NCBI RefSeq assembly: GCF_017833525.1
Contig: NZ_JAFICD010000002.1
Coordinates: 992,001-1,056,000 of the forward strand
Direction: 5' to 3'
Length of the DNA: 64,000 bases
Source: Duganella sp. 1411
GTDB lineage: Bacteria; Pseudomonadota; Gammaproteobacteria; Burkholderiales; Burkholderiaceae_D
How positions within the stretch are numbered: position 1 is the stretch's first letter; the number at the start of each line of letters is the position of its first letter. Positions 8,529 to 18,944 of the stretch are shown piece after piece. The notes under the pieces are model-generated. The model was not told where the DNA came from. It ran no database searches and saw only the letters and a list, made by a program, of their open reading frames with translations. The position numbers and the translations under genes were made by a program.

Positions 8529-9296
8529 ATGAAACTGCCGCGTCTTTTCCTGTTACTCGGATTGCTGGCCCTGCTCGGCGGTTGCGCCAGCAGCACGCCG
8601 CGCATGGCCGAGGTGCGCGCCTTCGCCGCGCAAGCGCCCAAGCTCAACGCCTACCATGAACTGACCGAGCGCTACCGCACAACCTACCAGCGCGAACAGC
8701 CGTTCCTGAGCGCCGACGCCGACGCCCGCGAAGCCGAGCTCGACGCCCGGCGCAGGCAGGCGTGCGACGATTTCGTCAAGCTGCAATACGGCGTGCAAGC
8801 CTATATGCAGACGCTCGGCGTGCTGGCCGGCGACCAGGAGTACGATCTGCGCGATCAGATCAAGACCGTCAGCGGCGGCATCAAGGCCTGGCCCGACTCC
8901 GGCATCGAGGAACGCCACGTCAACGCCTTCGCCAACCTGACGCGCCTGCTGGCGCGCGCCATCGCGGCGCCGGCCCAGGAGCGCGCCGTCAACCAGGTAC
9001 TGCGCGAGGCCGAGCAACCGATGCAACAATTGCTCGACGCCATGGGCACGCTGCTGCGCCTGTACGACAAGTCCAGCGACAACGAGGAGCGCATCGTCAT
9101 CGGCATGCTCGAGTCGGAGATCCCCTTCCTCGATCCCAAGCGCGACCGGTTGCTGACGGCGCTGGCCAAGAGCCAGCAGCAAAACAAAACCGCCGAGTAC
9201 CGCCTGATCGGCCTGCGCCAGACCCAGGCGCGGAACAACCTGGCGGCGATCGAACAGAGCCACCGCGCGCTGCTCGAGCAGATCCCGCAACACTAA
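8529..9296 (+). CDS. lipoprotein of unknown function
   Basis: A 255-residue protein with signal peptide and lipobox (LLALLGGC, Cys19-20), so it is lipidated and periplasm-facing. The mature part is charged and helical with no recognised catalytic motif (segments DQIKTVSGGIKAWPDSGIEE and LESEIPFLDPKRDRLLTALA). It is followed after 18 nt by a small cytosolic helical protein in the same direction, so the two are probably co-transcribed. Confidence 0.75.
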   Translation: MKLPRLFLLLGLLALLGGCASSTPRMAEVRAFAAQAPKLNAYHELTERYRTTYQREQPFLSADADAREAELDARRRQACDDFVKLQYGVQAYMQTLGVLAGDQEYDLRDQIKTVSGGIKAWPDSGIEERHVNAFANLTRLLARAIAAPAQERAVNQVLREAEQPMQQLLDAMGTLLRLYDKSSDNEERIVIGMLESEIPFLDPKRDRLLTALAKSQQQNKTAEYRLIGLRQTQARNNLAAIEQSHRALLEQIPQH

Positions 9297-9314
9297 GCCC
9301 AACCAGGAGCCGTG

Positions 9315-9734
9315 ATGACAACCAATTCCACCCAGAAGGACATCGAAGCGCTGGCCGACAGCCTGTCCGCCAGCGCCGACGCGCTGCACACCCGCCTGAT
9401 GAGCGCGCTCCGCCAGAAGCCGCCGGCCATCGCCCAGCCGGTGGCGCAGGCGCTGTTCGAAAACGAGGTGGCGCTGCGCCAACGCGCCAACGGCCTGTAC
9501 CTGGAGGCGGCGGTGCTGGCCGCGAGCGGCCTGGGCGGCGCGCAGCAACAGCTGCTGGACGTGACCGCGCACGCGCAGGACAAGATCCGCAAGATCGAAC
9601 ACGTCAAGGATTTGATCCAGCTGACCGGCGAGCTGCTGTCGCTGGCGGCGGCGATCGCCGCCGGCAAACCGGACCGCCTGGCCGCGCCGTACGAAAACCT
9701 CAAGCACCACCTGGAGGCGATGGACGCCAAGTAG
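9315..9734 (+). CDS. small helical protein, unknown function
   Basis: A 139-residue helical protein without signal peptide, rich in Ala, Leu and Gln. The ATG at 9315 is preferred over the overlapping GTG at 9312 because AGGAG (9305-9309) lies too close to the GTG. It is probably co-transcribed with the upstream lipoprotein gene. No family recognised. Confidence 0.65.
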   Translation: MTTNSTQKDIEALADSLSASADALHTRLMSALRQKPPAIAQPVAQALFENEVALRQRANGLYLEAAVLAASGLGGAQQQLLDVTAHAQDKIRKIEHVKDLIQLTGELLSLAAAIAAGKPDRLAAPYENLKHHLEAMDAK

Positions 9735-9804
9735 GCGCTGGCGCCCGCCATCGGATCGAACAAAACCACCCGCGCACCGGTCCAAGACGTAAGGAGCGCG
9801 CGGC

Positions 9805-10179
9805 ATGAACGGACTGGAAGAACAACAATGGCAAGCCTTGCGGGCGCGGCTGGAGCGGGCCCGCAATGCCTTGCTCAGCCAACTCGCGGACGATCTGGAC
9901 CGCGACACCGACGTGCGCCTGCCGCCGCCGCACGAGGCCGAGGCCTCGCCGGCCGACAACGCCAGCCAGCGCACCCTCAACGCCCTGGTGCACGAGACGG
10001 CGGCCCACACCAGCAAACAATTGTCGATGGTCAGGCAGGCGCTGGCCAAGTTCGACGACCTCAGCTACGGGCTGTGTGAAAACTGCGGGGAGGAAATCGG
10101 CTTCTCGCGGCTCGACGCCCGGCCGGAGGCGCGCCTGTGCATCCTTTGCCAAACGCGGATGGAGCAGCGCCGCCGCTGA
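9805..10179 (+). CDS. DksA/TraR-family C4 zinc-finger protein
   Basis: A 124-residue protein with a helical N-terminal half and a C-terminal four-cysteine zinc finger, GLCENCGEEI ... ARLCILCQTRME. The arrangement is that of DksA/TraR proteins, which enter the secondary channel of RNA polymerase and modulate initiation with ppGpp. It is shorter than DksA and resembles the YbiI/TraR-like group. RBS AAGGAG lies upstream. Confidence 0.85.
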   Translation: MNGLEEQQWQALRARLERARNALLSQLADDLDRDTDVRLPPPHEAEASPADNASQRTLNALVHETAAHTSKQLSMVRQALAKFDDLSYGLCENCGEEIGFSRLDARPEARLCILCQTRMEQRRR

Positions 10180-10202
10180 CGCCCATCGTTGATCGCGGCG
10201 CC

Positions 10203-10562
10203 TCACTCATCGAGCCACGGCTGGCCGCGGATCTGCGCCACCTGGCGCCGCACCATCAGGCGCCACAGCTGCAGTGCGGCCGCCTGCGGCAGCGCTTTCA
10301 TCGTGCGCGGATCGGCCAGCGCGATCTCGCGGTCGCGGTCCGACCATTCGGCAAAGCGCACCGCGCCGCCGCCGGCGACCTCCAGCTCGTACATCAAGCC
10401 ATCGTCATAGCCGAAGCGCAGCACCGCGCTGGCGGGACCGCCATCGGGCCCGGCCGCCTGGCCGCCATACACCTCGGCCAGCGCGGCCGCCAACTGCGCC
10501 TCGGACGGCGCCGCCACCGCGCGGCCGTCCGCGCGCGTGAGCTCTAGCCAAGCCTGTGTCAT
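10203..10562 (-). CDS. conserved-looking hypothetical protein
   Basis: A 119-residue protein starting MTQAWLELTRADGRAV. It has no signal peptide or membrane segment and no recognised motif; FGYDDGLMYELEVAGG and RFAEWSDRDREI suggest a mixed alpha/beta fold. Translation from 10676 is possible, but the added residues look non-coding. It lies convergent to the DksA-type gene. Confidence 0.55.
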   Translation of the reverse strand: MTQAWLELTRADGRAVAAPSEAQLAAALAEVYGGQAAGPDGGPASAVLRFGYDDGLMYELEVAGGGAVRFAEWSDRDREIALADPRTMKALPQAAALQLWRLMVRRQVAQIRGQPWLDE

Positions 10563-10700
10563 CGCCGCCTCCCCATGCGAACGCGGACACGGCGGTCCGG
10601 CGTTGCAGTCGATTGTAGCAACGATCACGCCGGAATTCGCGCCCGCGCCCGCACAATTCCGGCCGCGCAACAACACCGCCGGCCCGGCGACGCCTGCCGC

Positions 10701-11255
10701 TCAGGCCGGCACGGGCCGCGAATTCGGATTGAAATCGCGCCAGTCGCCGGCGCTGATGTGGCCCTCGGCGCGCTCGACATCCCGGGCGCCGAGGCCGCGC
10801 AACACGTCGAGCGCGCGCTGCTCCTGGCCGCTGTCGGCCACCTCGACGGCGATCATCATGCCCGACTTGCGCGGCGCCCGCAGGTTCTCGGCGCTGCCCT
10901 CCTCGGCCTCGCCGGCGTCCTTCATCTTGGAAAAACTAAACAGCGAACCGACGTGCGCGCCGACCAGCGCGCCCACCACCGGCCCCAGCGGGCCTGCCAC
11001 GGGAATCGCCGCGCTGCCGGCCACCGCCCCGGCCACCGCGCCGGTGGCGCCGCCCTGCACCACGCCCTCGTCGGTCTCCTTGGCGCCGGGCGATTTGTCA
11101 TGGTCGCCGCCGAGCTCGTACATATCGTGCTGCCCCGGCGGGTTGACGTAGAACGCGCTGATGCGATCGGCCGCGAAGCCGGCGCGCAGCAGCGCGATGC
11201 GCGCGTCCGCGATTTCGTCCTGCAACTGGAAATGCCCCGCAATAATATTGCTCAT
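10701..11255 (-). CDS. glycine-zipper stress protein
   Basis: A 184-residue protein starting MSNIIAGHFQLQDEIADARI. The N-terminal segment (1-50) and the C-terminal one (about 130-175, SGMMIAVEVADSGQEQRALD) look like paired ferredoxin-like halves. They flank a glycine zipper (about 68-105, GGATGAVAGAVAGSAAIPVA) able to insert in membranes. RBS AGGGAG. A perfect-arm Crp/Fnr-like palindrome lies upstream at 11322-11335 with a -10-like hexamer at the class II distance, so this gene is probably in the same regulon as the other glycine-zipper genes here. Confidence 0.75.
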   Translation of the reverse strand: MSNIIAGHFQLQDEIADARIALLRAGFAADRISAFYVNPPGQHDMYELGGDHDKSPGAKETDEGVVQGGATGAVAGAVAGSAAIPVAGPLGPVVGALVGAHVGSLFSFSKMKDAGEAEEGSAENLRAPRKSGMMIAVEVADSGQEQRALDVLRGLGARDVERAEGHISAGDWRDFNPNSRPVPA

Positions 11256-11293
11256 GCTGTTCTCCCTGGTTTCGACCGAAGCCCGATGTGCGC

Positions 11294-11335
11294 AATATGC
11301 CCCGGGACGGCGCGCGTTTCCGTGCGCTTACGCAC
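11294..11335 (-). promoter_or_regulatory. Crp/Fnr-like palindrome and -10 element, upstream of 10701-11255
   Basis: Site GTGCGCTTACGCAC at 11322-11335 with perfect 5-bp arms. On the minus strand the hexamer CATATT occupies 11299-11294, predicting a start at 11287 and placing the site centre at -41.5. The leader would be about 32 nt. Confidence 0.7.
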
Positions 11336-11489
11336 TGTCGCCGCATGCCAGGCGGCGCGCCGGCCGAATGTGCCCTGCGTGCAACGCCTTCATACCGAGT
11401 GACAACTAAACGTGGCCAAGACGTATAATCGACCCCGTAACGGCAGAGTAATTTTGCAGCCATTCGCTTGCATTTCAATAGGAACGCCG

Positions 11490-13226
11490 ATGATTACCGC
11501 CCCTTCTCCGCGGCCTCTTTCCGCGCCGGCCGCCGACGCCGACGCCAGCGTCGCCGCGCCCGCGCCGAAGCTGGCGTCGCCGCCCGGCGGCGACGACGCC
11601 GACCTCGGCGCCGGCCTGCGGCGGGCGCTGACGTCGGACGAGCTGGTGCTGCTGTACCAGCCGCTGGTCGATCTGCAAACCGGCGCCGTGGCCAGCCTGG
11701 AGGCGCTGGTGCGCTGGCGCCATCCGCTCCACGGCTTGCTGGCTGCGCGCGAATTCCTGGCGCTGGCCGACGCCGCCGGCCTGGCCGGCGCCATCGACGA
11801 ATGGGTGCTGGCGCGCGCCTGCCGCGACCTGCGCGCGTGGCACGCGGCCGGCCTGGAACAGCTGAAGGTGGCGATCAACGTCGCCCCCAGCCAGTTCCGC
11901 GATCCGGCCTGCGGCGCCAGCGTGGCGGCCATGCTCAAGGAGTGCGGCATCGCGCCCGACATGCTGACCCTGGAGGTGACCGAGAGCGCGCTGACCCAGG
12001 CCGGCGCCGAGTGCGACGCGCGCCTGGCCGGCTTCAAGGCCTCGGGGCTGAGCCTGACCCTGGACGACTTCGGCACCGGCTACGCCTCGCTGAGCAACCT
12101 GAAACGCTATCCGTTCGACGCGCTCAAGATCGACGCCCACTTCATCCGCGACGTCGTCACCAGCGGCCACGACGCGGCCATGTGCAAGACCCTGATCGCG
12201 ATGGCGCACCATCTGGGCATGAAGGTGGTGGCCGAGGGCGTCGAGACCGAGGCCCAGTGCGATTTCCTGCGCCGCAATATGTGCGACCTGATCCAGGGCT
12301 ACTTCTTCTCGCCGCCGCTCGCCGCCGACGAGGTCGGCCATCTGCTGGCCGGCGGCCGCGCGCTGGCGCCGCACCTGCGGCGCATGCACAAGCCGCGGCG
12401 GCGCCTGCTGCTGGTCGACGACGAACCGAACATCGTCTCCGCGCTCAAGCGCCTGCTGCGCGCCGACCAGTACGAGATCCACACCGCCAACGACGGCCAG
12501 CAGGGCCTCGAGCTGCTGGCCCGGCAACCGGTCGACGTCATCATCTCCGACCAGCGCATGCCCGGCATGCTGGGGGCCGACTTCCTGCGCAAGGCCAAGC
12601 AGCAGTACCCGGAGACGATCCGCATCATGCTGTCGGGCTACACCGAACTGCAGTCGGTCACCGACGCCGTCAACGAGGGCGCGATCTACAAGTTCCTCAC
12701 CAAGCCGTGGGACGACGAACTGCTGCGCGGCCACGTGGCCGAGGCCTTCCGCCTCAAGGAGATCGCCGACGACAACCAGCGCCTGAACCTGGAGGTGCGC
12801 AGCGCCAACCGCGAGCTGGCCGCCGCCAACCGCCAGCTGGAGGAATTGCTGCTGGAAAAGCAGCGGCAGATCCGCCGCGACGAGGTCAGCCTGAGCGTGG
12901 CGCGCGAGTTGCTGCAGCACCTGCCGCTGCCGGTGATCGGCATGGACGACGCCGGCATGATCGCCTTCATCAACGGCGCCGCCGAGGGCTTGTTCCGCCA
13001 CAGCGGCGCGCTGCTGGGCAACGAGGCCAGCAGCGTGCTGCCGCAACTGTTCGCGCCGCCGGCCAGCGGCCCGGTGGCCGGCGAACCGCCGCGCCACGCC
13101 AGTCCCAGCCGCCACCTGGCCGACATCGACGGCCGGCGCTACGCGGTGGTGGTCTATCCGATGGGCGAGAGCTCGGCCTCGCGCGGCAGCCTGATCACGC
13201 TGAGCCTGACCGGGGAGGCGCCATGA
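11490..13226 (+). CDS. EAL (c-di-GMP phosphodiesterase)-REC-PAS signalling protein
   Basis: A 578-residue protein. The EAL domain (about 45-290) has the expected residues: EALVR at 71-75, INVAPSQF near 129, VTESAL near 163, DDFGTGYASLSNLK from 192, KID from 213, AEGVE from 248 and QGYFFSPP from 269; it should hydrolyse c-di-GMP. A receiver domain follows (about 304-420) with acceptor Asp354 in IISDQRMPG, then a coiled coil (425-470) and a PAS-like domain (475-575). The order EAL before REC is less common than REC first. The ATG at 11490 after AGGA is preferred to 11412. The stop overlaps the next gene by ATGA: first of five coupled genes. Confidence 0.9.
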   Translation: MITAPSPRPLSAPAADADASVAAPAPKLASPPGGDDADLGAGLRRALTSDELVLLYQPLVDLQTGAVASLEALVRWRHPLHGLLAAREFLALADAAGLAGAIDEWVLARACRDLRAWHAAGLEQLKVAINVAPSQFRDPACGASVAAMLKECGIAPDMLTLEVTESALTQAGAECDARLAGFKASGLSLTLDDFGTGYASLSNLKRYPFDALKIDAHFIRDVVTSGHDAAMCKTLIAMAHHLGMKVVAEGVETEAQCDFLRRNMCDLIQGYFFSPPLAADEVGHLLAGGRALAPHLRRMHKPRRRLLLVDDEPNIVSALKRLLRADQYEIHTANDGQQGLELLARQPVDVIISDQRMPGMLGADFLRKAKQQYPETIRIMLSGYTELQSVTDAVNEGAIYKFLTKPWDDELLRGHVAEAFRLKEIADDNQRLNLEVRSANRELAAANRQLEELLLEKQRQIRRDEVSLSVARELLQHLPLPVIGMDDAGMIAFINGAAEGLFRHSGALLGNEASSVLPQLFAPPASGPVAGEPPRHASPSRHLADIDGRRYAVVVYPMGESSASRGSLITLSLTGEAP

Positions 13227-13561
13227 ACGCCGGCGCCAAGTCGGCCGAGATCGACCTCGAGCAGGCCGCCGCCGGCATGGTGCTGGCCAGCGCCCTGCTC
13301 GACGCCCACGGCGGCGTGCTGCTGCCGCAGGACGCCGCGCTGACCGACGCCATGCTGGCGTCGCTGCGCCGGCGCGGCGTGCAGCGCTGCGTGGTGTGGG
13401 CCGCCGACGAGGCCGCCGAGGTCGACCCGGCGCAACTGGCGCGCGAGCGCGAGCGCCGCGTGCAACGGCTGGAGCGGCTGTTCCGCCACAGCGCCGACGA
13501 CGCCGGCGGCGCCGCGCTGCTGCGCGTGCTGCGCGCCTACCGCGAACGGGACCCGGCGTGA
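13223..13561 (+). CDS. small stand-alone copy of an HD-protein accessory domain
   Basis: A 112-residue protein (MNAGAKSAEIDLEQAAAGMV). Its N-terminal 60 residues, with AGMVLASALLDAHGGVLLPQ and CVVW, resemble the C-terminal region of the REC-HD protein encoded last in this operon, where PGMVLARDLVSRDGLMLL and SIWV take corresponding positions. The rest is a charged helix. It overlaps both neighbours by 4 nt, so it is translated in step with them. Probably an accessory module of the same signalling system; no function known to me. Confidence 0.8.
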   Translation: MNAGAKSAEIDLEQAAAGMVLASALLDAHGGVLLPQDAALTDAMLASLRRRGVQRCVVWAADEAAEVDPAQLARERERRVQRLERLFRHSADDAGGAALLRVLRAYRERDPA

Positions 13562-14435
13562 TCGCGGCCGACGACATCATCAAATGCGTGCGCGACCTGC
13601 CGTCGCTGCCGGCGGTGGTGGCCGAACTGCTGGCGACGATGGAGCAGGAGGACATCGACACCCACGTGCTGGCGGCCAAGATCGCGCTCGACCAGGCGCT
13701 CACGGCCAAGACGCTGCGCCTGGCCAACTCGTCGTTCTACGGCCTGCAGTCGAAGGTCACCACGATCCAGCAGGCCATCTCGGTGCTCGGCTTCCACAGC
13801 ATCCGCACGCTGGTGACGGCGTGCTCGGTGACGGCCAGCTTCGCCCCCGTCAAGGACGTCGAGTTCGACTTCCAGGCGTTCTGGCGCCACGCCATCGGCA
13901 GCGCCGTGTGCGCCCGCGTGCTGGCGCCGCGCTGCGGCGTCAACCCGGACACCGCCTTCACCGCCGGCCTGCTGCACGACCTCGGCACCCTGGTGCTGTG
14001 CACGCGCTTTCCGGCCGACTACCGGCGGGTGCTGGCCTACCGGCGCGAACACGACTGCGTGACCTCGGCCGCCCAACTGGCCGTGTTCGGCATCGACCAC
14101 GCCGCCGTCGGCAGCGCGCTGACGGCGCACTGGAAATTCCCGCAACAAATCCAGGCGGCCGTGGCCGGCCACCACCTGGCCGAGGAGGCGGCCGCACGAC
14201 CGGGCACCGGGGCGGGCGCCCGCAGCCCTGCCCGCCCGGCGCCGACCCTGACCACGGTGATCTACCTGGCCAACATCCTGGCCCACGCGCTCGACATGTC
14301 GGGCCAGGAGGACGACCAGGTGCCGCCGCTGTCGCTCGAGGTGTGGGGCGCGCTGGACCTGGACGACGGCGCCTGGGCGGGCGCGTTCGCCGAGGCCGAG
14401 CAGCTGTACCACGACATGTGCCAGACCCTGACCCC

Positions 14436-14439
<4 letters not shown>
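13558..14439 (+). CDS. HDOD-domain signalling protein
   Basis: A 293-residue protein with an HDOD domain (about 1-210), a catalytically dead relative of HD phosphohydrolases found in bacterial signalling. Typical segments are VRDLPSLPAVVAELLATM, LRLANSSFYGLQSKVTTIQQ, AISVLGFHSIRTLV and FTAGLLHDLGTLVL. The start is GTG at 13558, overlapping the previous stop (GTGA); the longer open frame upstream is arginine-rich shadow sequence. The stop overlaps the histidine-kinase start by ATGA. Confidence 0.85.
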
Positions 14440-15892
<1,453 letters not shown>

Positions 15893-15896
<4 letters not shown>

Positions 15897-17248
15897 ATCA
15901 AGCGCCGCTTTCCCCGTCGACGCCGTCGCTGTCGCCCAACGCCCCGCCGGCGCCGGCCACCGTGCTGTGCGTCGACGACGAGCCCAACATCCTGTCGTCG
16001 CTGCGGCGCCTGTTCCGCGCCAACGGCTACCGCGTGCTCACCGCCGAGGGCGGCGCGCTGGGCCTGCAGGTGCTGGAAAAGGAGGCGGTCGACCTGGTCA
16101 TCTCCGACATGCGCATGCCGGAGATGGACGGCGCGCGCTTCCTGGCGCAGGTGCGCGAACGCTGGCCCGACACGTTGCGCATCCTGCTGACCGGCTACTC
16201 CGACATCCAGTCGATCCAGGACGCCATCAACTGCGGCGAGATCTACCGCTACATCACCAAGCCGTGGGAGGACAGCGACATGCTGTTGCTGGTGCGCCAC
16301 GCGCTCGAGCGCCGCCAGCTCGAGCTCGACAAGCAGCGCCTCGAGGCGCTGGCGCTGCGCCAGAACGAGGAGCTCAAGCTGCTCAACCAGAGCCTCGAGG
16401 CCAAGGTCGAGGCGCGCACCAAACTGCTCAAGGTCGAGCACGAGGCGACGGTGGCGGCCAACAACAAGCTCAAGACCAATTTCGTCACCACCATCAAGAT
16501 TTTCTCGACCATGATCGAGCTGCGCGCGCACAACCGGCCCGGCCACGCGCGCCAGGTGGCCGACCTGGCGCGCCAGCTGTGCGTGCGCCTCGAGCTCGAC
16601 GCCAAGGAAAGCCAGGACGTGTTCATCGCCGCGCTGCTGCACGACATCGGCAAGATCGGCTTTAGCGACGACATGCTGTCGACGCCGCTGACGATGCTGA
16701 CCGGCGACGCGCTGGGCCTGTTCCGCAAGCATCCGATCCGCGCCGCCGAGCTGCTGATGCCGCTCGAGGAGCTGCGCGGCAGCGCCGCCATCCTGCGCGC
16801 CCAGCTCGAACGCTTCGACGGCAACGGCTTCCCCGACGGCCTGGCCGGGCTGGCCATTCCGCTCGGCGCCCGCATCCTGTCGCTGGCGGTCGACTACTAC
16901 AACCTGCAGCAGGGCGGCATGGTGCAGCGCCACCTGCGCCCGGACGAGGCCAAGTCGCTGATCCTCGACGCCAGCGGCAAGCGCTACGATCCGAACGTGG
17001 TGGCGGCGTTCCGCCAGGTCATCGACGGCGGCGCCGGCCCCGGCGCCGGCCTGGCCGGGGTCGAGGTGCTGTCGGGCGAATTGTTGCCCGGCATGGTGCT
17101 GGCGCGCGACCTGGTCAGCCGCGACGGCCTGATGCTGCTGACGGCCGACCACACGCTCGACGCCCGCATGATCCAGCAGGTGCAGGACTTCGAAAGCAAG
17201 AGCGGCGGGCGGCTGTCGATCTGGGTGCGCAACCCCAAGGGCGAGTGA
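15893..17248 (+). CDS. response regulator with divergent HD-GYP domain
   Basis: A 451-residue protein with a receiver domain (about 22-140, acceptor Asp72 in VISDMRMPEMDG), a coiled coil (140-190), and an HD domain (about 200-365) containing LLHDIGKIG at 248-256 and KHP at 279-281. Where active HD-GYP enzymes have HHERWDGxGYP, this protein has QLERFDGNGFP at 304-314: both metal-binding His are lost and GYP reads GFP. c-di-GMP hydrolysis is therefore doubtful, and it may instead bind a nucleotide or partner. The C-terminal part (about 380-450) resembles the small protein of 13223-13561. Last gene of the coupled operon. Confidence 0.87.
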
Positions 17249-17270
17249 CAACACCGGTGTTTTCTGTTTT

Positions 17271-17364
17271 CGTAGGGCGGATTAGGCGGAACGCCGTAAT
17301 CGGCCATGGATGAGCCGTCGGCGACGCATGCATGGCCGATTACGCTGCGCTAATCCGCCCTACG
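17271..17364. repeat. composite palindromic repeat (two inverted GGCGGATTA units)
   Basis: Begins CGTAGGGCGGATTA and ends with its complement TAATCCGCCCTACG, with two inner stems separated by a GAGCCGTCG / GACGCATGCATGG linker. It lies between convergent signalling genes and supplies the TAG stop of the minus-strand kinase (complement of 17360-17362). Confidence 0.85.
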
Positions 17365-18685
17365 TTTTCGCTTCCGACGCCTGCGGCGGGCGCACCGGCA
17401 GGTGCACCGTGAAGCGCGTGCCCTGGCCGACCACCGAGGCGACGTCGATGCGCCCGCCGTGGCGGTTGACGATGCCGTAGGACAGCGACAAGCCGAGGCC
17501 CGTACCGCTGCCGACCGGCTTGGTGGTGAAGAACGGTTCGAAGATGCGATTGAGGTTGGCCGGCTCGATGCCGACGCCGTTGTCGCCGATCTCGACCCAC
17601 ACCCAGCCGTCCGGCCCGCTGCCCTCGGTGCCGGTGCGGATCGTGATGACGCCCTGCTCGCGCAGCGCGTGGGCGGCGTTGACGAGCAGGTTCATGAACA
17701 CCTGGTTCAGTTGCGAGGCCAGGCAGGTGACCTGCGGCAGCACGCCGTACGCCTTGTCGACCCGGGCCTTGTACTTGATCTCGTTGCTGACGATGGTCAG
17801 CGTGCTGTCGAGGCCGTGATGCAGATCGGCCACCTGCCATTCGGTCTCGCCCACGTGGGAAAAATCCTTGAGCGCCTGGACGATGTCCTTGACCCGCTTG
17901 AGCCCGTCCATCGACTCGCGCACCAGGTCGGTCACGTCCTCCTTGAGGAATTCCAGGTCGGCCTGGCTGCGCAGCGCGGCCATCTGGGCCGTCAGGGTCG
18001 GATGGGCGGCGGCCGCCTGTTCATATTTGTCTATCACGCCGAGCAAGGTGCCGACATAGTTCTTCAGCGAGCTCATATTGGAGTTGACGAAGCCGACCGG
18101 ATTGTTGATCTCGTGGGCGATGCCGGCGGCGAGCTGGCCGATCGACGCCATCTTCTCCGATTGCAGCAACTGCTCGTGGGCGCTGCGCAATTCGCCGATC
18201 AGCTGCTGCTGCTCGATGCCGCGCGCCTGCAGCGCCTCCTCCATCAGCTTGCGCTCGGTGATGTCGGTGAGCGAGCCGATCACCTCGAGCGGCGCGCCCT
18301 TGTCGTCGCGGATCAGGCGCAGCGAATCGTGCATCCACAGGTAGCTGCCGTCGTGGATGCGGAAGCGGTACTCGTAGGCGCGCTGGCCCTCGGTGAACAC
18401 CAGCGCCAGACTGGAGAAGATGTTGGGGGCGTCGTCCGGATGGATGTGGTCGAACCAGAAATTGGGGTCGGCCACCATCTGCTCGGGCCGATAGCCGAGC
18501 ACGTTGTAGGCGTTGTTGCTGACGAAGGTCATCTTGAAGTCGCCGCTGGGCACGGTGCAATAGATGATGGCCGGGGTATTGTCGACCAAGTACTGCAGCC
18601 GCACGATGGGCGACGCCGCCTCGGCCGGCGCGGCGCGCGGCGCGGCGGCATCGGAGGAGAATAATTCGAACTCGTCAAATTGCAT
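17360..18685 (-). CDS. PAS-domain sensor histidine kinase (paralogue of 14436-15896)
   Basis: A 441-residue cytosolic kinase. The PAS/PAC region (about 30-155) contains IIYCTVPSGDFKMTFVSNNA and the PAC segment SLTDITERK. A coiled coil leads to the H-box MASIGQLAAGIAHEINNPVG, and the HATPase_c domain has QVFMNLLVNAAHAL, GDNGVGIEP and GSGTGLGLSLSYGI. The ATG at 18685 follows GAGGG at good spacing; an ATG nine codons upstream has none. The TAG stop lies inside a palindromic repeat. It converges on the five-gene operon whose kinase it resembles, suggesting local duplication and possible cross-talk. Confidence 0.9.
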   Translation of the reverse strand: MQFDEFELFSSDAAAPRAAPAEAASPIVRLQYLVDNTPAIIYCTVPSGDFKMTFVSNNAYNVLGYRPEQMVADPNFWFDHIHPDDAPNIFSSLALVFTEGQRAYEYRFRIHDGSYLWMHDSLRLIRDDKGAPLEVIGSLTDITERKLMEEALQARGIEQQQLIGELRSAHEQLLQSEKMASIGQLAAGIAHEINNPVGFVNSNMSSLKNYVGTLLGVIDKYEQAAAAHPTLTAQMAALRSQADLEFLKEDVTDLVRESMDGLKRVKDIVQALKDFSHVGETEWQVADLHHGLDSTLTIVSNEIKYKARVDKAYGVLPQVTCLASQLNQVFMNLLVNAAHALREQGVITIRTGTEGSGPDGWVWVEIGDNGVGIEPANLNRIFEPFFTTKPVGSGTGLGLSLSYGIVNRHGGRIDVASVVGQGTRFTVHLPVRPPQASEAKT

Positions 18686-18740
18686 GGTGATACCCTCGCT
18701 GGCGTCCCACATGGAAACTAATTATGCCTGAAGGATGATC

Positions 18741-18781
18741 ACGTGGGGCGGATTAGCGTGCCCCGCACGCTAATCCGCCCT
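18741..18781. repeat. palindromic repeat, single-stem form
   Basis: GGGCGGATTAGCGTG and CACGCTAATCCGCCC form a long near-perfect stem around CCCG. Confidence 0.8.
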
Positions 18782-18821
18782 GGGGGCCCAACGTTGAAGA
18801 GGCCCACCGCACGGTAGGCCT

Positions 18822-18905
18822 CAGAGCGAAGCGTAATCCGCCATGCATGCGTCGCGACGGCTCATGCAGTGGCGGATTACGGCGTTCCGCCTAATCCGCC
18901 CTACG
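18822..18905. repeat. composite palindromic repeat, reverse orientation
   Basis: Same family as 17271-17364 but inverted, ending CTAATCCGCCCTACG on the plus strand and decayed at its left end. With 18741-18781 it fills most of the gap between the kinase and the MtfA-like peptidase gene. Confidence 0.8.
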
Positions 18906-18944
18906 TGCCCCCACGAACCGCGACCGTTAGTAGCCCCGCGATGG

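Noticed and set aside
11468..13561. 697-codon plus-strand frame
   Set aside because: Only its last 112 codons are a real gene (13223-13561); the rest is the shadow of the EAL-REC gene in another frame.
17251..17265. Palindrome AACACCGGTGTT after the REC-HD gene as a terminator
   Set aside because: It has no loop and the following bases are not a proper T run.
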